This document shows, piece after piece, positions 61,554 through 64,000 of a DNA stretch of 64,000 nucleotides. Each line of letters starts with the position of its first letter. The stretch's first letter is position 1. This DNA is from Streptomyces sp. V2I9 (GTDB lineage Bacteria > Actinomycetota > Actinomycetes > Streptomycetales > Streptomycetaceae), in contig NZ_JAUSZJ010000002.1 in NCBI RefSeq assembly GCF_030817475.1, positions 6,214,626-6,278,625 of the forward strand, written 5' to 3'. Made by a program: the position numbers and the translations under genes. Under the pieces are notes generated by a model that saw only the letters and a list, made by a program, of their open reading frames with translations, made no database searches and was not told where the DNA came from.

Positions 61554-62268
61554 CGCGGGGGGCCTTGGCCGGATCGGTCAGTTTGTAGCCGACCCCGAAG
61601 ACGGTGAGAAGCCGCTCCGGCCGCCGCGGGGCCCGCTCGATCTTCTTGCGCAGGTTCATGACGTGCACATCGACGGTGCGGGCGCTGATGTAGCGGTCGA
61701 AACCGTGAAGTTCCTCCAGCAGCCGCTGCCGGCTGAACACCCGGTCCGGGCCCGCCGCCAGAGCCGCCAGAATCCGGAACTCGCCGGGCGTGCACTCCAC
61801 CGTCCCGCCGCCCACGGACACCTCGTGCCGCTCCGGATCGACCACGAGGGTGCCCACGCGCAGGACGGGATCCTCGGCCGCCGGCTCCGGGGCGGCGGAC
61901 CGCCGCGCGCGCCGGAGCAGGGTGCGGACGCGGGCCATCAGCTCACGTGGGCTGTACGGCTTGGTCATGTAGTCGTCGGCGCCGAGGTCGAGACCGAGCA
62001 GCAGATCGTCCTCGGTCGACCGCGCGGTCAGCATCAGCACCGGCAGCTCCCGGCACTCCGCCCGCAGCACCCGCACCACGTCCAAACCGTCGGCGCGAGG
62101 CATCATCACATCGAGTACGAGCAGATCGGGTTCCCGGTGTCGGACGGCGTCGAGTGCGGCGAGGCCGTCGCCCACGATCCGTACGGTGTGTCCCTCCCGT
62201 TCCAGATAGCGGCGCACCAGCTCGGCCTGCTTCTCGTCGTCCTCGGCGACCATGACGTCTGCGCACAC
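61546..62268 (-). CDS. OmpR-family response regulator
   Basis: A 240-residue two-component regulator. The receiver has DD near the N-terminus, phospho-accepting Asp in LLVLDVMMPRADG, and the Lys in MTKPYSPREL. The winged helix includes VDPERHEV, CTPGEFRILAALA and RTVDVHVMNLRKKIE with GVGYKL. Partner of the kinase at 59421-61553, made from the same transcript. Starts with GTG 62268 (ATG 62253 also possible), divergent from the STAND gene across 123 bp. Confidence 0.94.
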   Translation of the reverse strand: MCADVMVAEDDEKQAELVRRYLEREGHTVRIVGDGLAALDAVRHREPDLLVLDVMMPRADGLDVVRVLRAECRELPVLMLTARSTEDDLLLGLDLGADDYMTKPYSPRELMARVRTLLRRARRSAAPEPAAEDPVLRVGTLVVDPERHEVSVGGGTVECTPGEFRILAALAAGPDRVFSRQRLLEELHGFDRYISARTVDVHVMNLRKKIERAPRRPERLLTVFGVGYKLTDPAKAPRGA

Positions 62269-62391
62269 GCCCCCGATCGTAGAGCGGCGGGACTACAGTG
62301 CGAGGCCGGGGCGGGTTCCGGAACGCGGAAGCCGGGAAGGTACCGGCGCGTTCACCTGCGCGAGGGTGGCGTACCGGTGGAAGGAGACGGG

Positions 62392-64000
62392 TTGAACAGC
62401 CTCGGTACCGACAGCGGCGGAACGGCGTACAACACGGTGTCGGGGGACGCCGTCATCGTCGGTCCCGTCCTGATGGCGCAGCACATCGAGGGCCTGCGGC
62501 TGCCGGAGCGGGCTCCCGATGTCCCGCCGAGCCAGGGCCCCCCGCCCAGCCGGGTGTTCGTCAACCGGACGAAGGAGCTCGCCGGTCTCCGGGAGGCCGC
62601 CGTGGCCCTGGCCGGCGAACCGGGGCCCGGCATGCTGCTCGTGGTCGGCGTCGGCGGGGTAGGCAAGACGCAACTCGTCGCCCAGAGCGTGAGGCGGGAG
62701 CTGAAGCAGCTCTTCCCGGACGGGCAGCTCTACGTCGATCTGGAGGATCTGCGGCGTGACGGCGCCGTCGATCTCGCCGCGGTCCTCGGCCGGTTCCTGC
62801 GCGCTCTCGGGGTCAGCAAGGACTATGTGCCCGCCGGACTCGCCGAGTGCACGGCCCTCTTCCGCAGCGTCGCCGCCGGAAAACGGCTGCTCGTGATGGT
62901 GGACAACGCGCAGCACGCCCCGGAGGCGCGGGCGCTCGTGCCGCCGGGCGGGCTGCTCGTGGTGATCGGCCGCCGGGTGCTGCCGTCGCTCCTGATGGAC
63001 GGTGCCGTGCTGATCGCCGTCGACCCGCTCGACGAGGCCGCCGGGACGGAACTGGTGCGCCGCTGGCACGCCGACGCCGACGAGGAGACGGCCGCGGACG
63101 TCGTACGGCTGTGCGCCGGGCACCCGTTGGCGCTGCGGGCCGCGGTGGAGTGGCTGGCGGCGCGGCCTCATCTGACCCTCGACGACGTGGTGCGTGATCT
63201 GACGGCCGCCGGACGGCACGGAACGGACGGCGGACACACCGGAACGGGCGGCGTCGGCGTACGGGAGGCGAGGGCGGTGGTCATGGGCGCGAACGAGGGG
63301 CTCCACGAGGGCGAGGGCGGTGTGGGCGAGGCGGTCGACACCGTGCTGGACTCGGTGGTCGCCGAGGTGTCGGAGCACACCCGGCAGCTCTACGATCTCC
63401 TCGGCGTCCTGCCCGGTACGACGGCGACCACGGATCTGCTGCGGGCCGCGGGCGCCGTCCGGGTGGACGAGGCGCTCGGCGAGCTCGTCTCGTCGCGGCT
63501 CGCGGTCCTGGTGGAGTCGCCGGACCGTCCCCGGCGCTGCCGGTTGCACGATGTGGCGCGCGCCCATGCCCGTGTGCGCGCGAGGGCGTTGACCGAGGAC
63601 GGACGGCGGCCGGTTCTGCGGCTCGTCGTGGACTTCTACCGGGACGCGGCGGCCCACGCGGACGCGCTGGTGCTCGGTGACCGCTTCCGGATCCAACCCC
63701 CGCCGGACCGTGCCCTGGCCGAACTCTCCGCGAAAGAACCGCTGTTCGTGGGCCGGTCCGCCGCGCTGGACTGGCTGGACGCCGAGCGCGTCAACCTGGA
63801 GCAGGTGATCCGCACCGCGGCGGAGCACGCGTGGTACGAGGACGTGTGGCGGCTGTGCGAGTCTCTGTGGGCGCTCTATCACAGCCGCAAACACCTCGCC
63901 GACTGCGTCGCCACGGGCCGTCTGGGCATCGAGGCGGCCCAGCACGAGGCCCGTCCCGACGTGGAGGTCCGGATGCGTAACCAGGTGGCCCGCGCCGCGT
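62392..64000 (+). CDS. STAND/NB-ARC NTPase regulator (runs off the right edge)
   Basis: At least 536 residues are visible. The N-terminus (NSLGTDSGGTAYNTVSGDAVIVG, in two blocks) has the SGxxxxGPVLMAQHI opening typical of Streptomyces SARP-less AfsR relatives. An NB-ARC ATPase follows with an intact P-loop VGVGGVGKTQLV, DGQLYVDLEDLRRDG and Walker B LLVMVDNAQH, then a helical region. Starts with TTG 62392 after AAGGAGA; an ATG at 62473 would lose the opening. The end is beyond the window. Confidence 0.85.
   Translation, partial: MNSLGTDSGGTAYNTVSGDAVIVGPVLMAQHIEGLRLPERAPDVPPSQGPPPSRVFVNRTKELAGLREAAVALAGEPGPGMLLVVGVGGVGKTQLVAQSVRRELKQLFPDGQLYVDLEDLRRDGAVDLAAVLGRFLRALGVSKDYVPAGLAECTALFRSVAAGKRLLVMVDNAQHAPEARALVPPGGLLVVIGRRVLPSLLMDGAVLIAVDPLDEAAGTELVRRWHADADEETAADVVRLCAGHPLALRAAVEWLAARPHLTLDDVVRDLTAAGRHGTDGGHTGTGGVGVREARAVVMGANEGLHEGEGGVGEAVDTVLDSVVAEVSEHTRQLYDLLGVLPGTTATTDLLRAAGAVRVDEALGELVSSRLAVLVESPDRPRRCRLHDVARAHARVRARALTEDGRRPVLRLVVDFYRDAAAHADALVLGDRFRIQPPPDRALAELSAKEPLFVGRSAALDWLDAERVNLEQVIRTAAEHAWYEDVWRLCESLWALYHSRKHLADCVATGRLGIEAAQHEARPDVEVRMRNQVARAA

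Noticed and set aside
1..64000. tRNA, rRNA, IS elements, attachment sites
   Set aside because: No transposase, integrase or convincing tRNA/rRNA sequence was recognised by reading.

Overview
The window is high-GC actinomycete DNA and looks like Streptomyces. Signs of this are GTG/TTG starts, 4-nt stop/start overlaps, rare TTA codons confined to a few genes, SARP, LAL and STAND regulators, and class F sortase. Positions 1 to about 40,870 are one side of an ansamycin-type polyketide cluster. From about 41,360 to the end the genes are ordinary chromosomal ones.

Cluster, left to right. The minus strand carries the start of a second PKS (1-422) and a complete 4,406-residue PKS (434-13654). That PKS has a CoA-ligase loading module and two methylmalonyl-type extension modules: module 1 KS-AT-KR-ACP, module 2 KS-AT-DH-KR-ACP. 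A full set for 3-amino-5-hydroxybenzoate (AHBA), the ansamycin starter, is present: a DAHP synthase (rifH type), aminodehydroquinate synthase (rifG), type II dehydroquinase (rifJ), aminoquinate/shikimate dehydrogenase (rifI), AHBA synthase (rifK), ROK kinase (rifN), and one fused protein joining the RifL oxidoreductase to the RifM phosphatase. The cluster also holds a type II thioesterase, a DHA2 efflux pump, a Tat-exported berberine-bridge-type oxidase, an HxlR regulator, a LAL regulator, a SARP-cyclase-STAND regulator, an FAD protein with a GNAT partner, a luciferase-type monooxygenase with an amino-acid-type ABC importer, and a small protein resembling the C-terminal domain of lantibiotic dehydratases, translationally coupled to rifG. 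A decayed methylmalonyl-CoA mutase and an isomerase remnant mark the right edge. No amide synthase (RifF type) is visible; it would be expected beyond the left edge.

Regulation. Four intergenic regions (before the PKS, rifK, rifH and the oxidase gene) carry the same direct repeat, two AGGGG blocks 11-12 bp apart and pointing at the gene. TTA codons occur in the LAL gene (codon 3), the SARP gene (codon 603) and the PKS gene (codon 658), which suggests bldA control at several levels.

Right half. It starts with a ribose operon (rbsR, rbsA, fused rbsC-rbsB, rbsK, rbsD) with two tandem LacI operators. Next come a hypothetical gene, a MoxR ATPase and a vWA metallopeptidase; N-formylglutamate amidohydrolase; a STAND protein with a degenerate P-loop; a glycosyltransferase-like gene with eight in-frame copies of a 7-bp repeat; a secreted sphingomyelinase-type phosphodiesterase; a class F sortase with a likely substrate; an OmpR/histidine-kinase pair; and a second STAND NTPase that runs off the window.

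Product logic (inference): AHBA would be extended twice with methylmalonyl-CoA. The first keto group becomes a hydroxyl and the second an alkene, giving an aryl-CH(OH)-CH(CH3)-CH=C(CH3)-acyl intermediate before transfer to the PKS that begins at 422.
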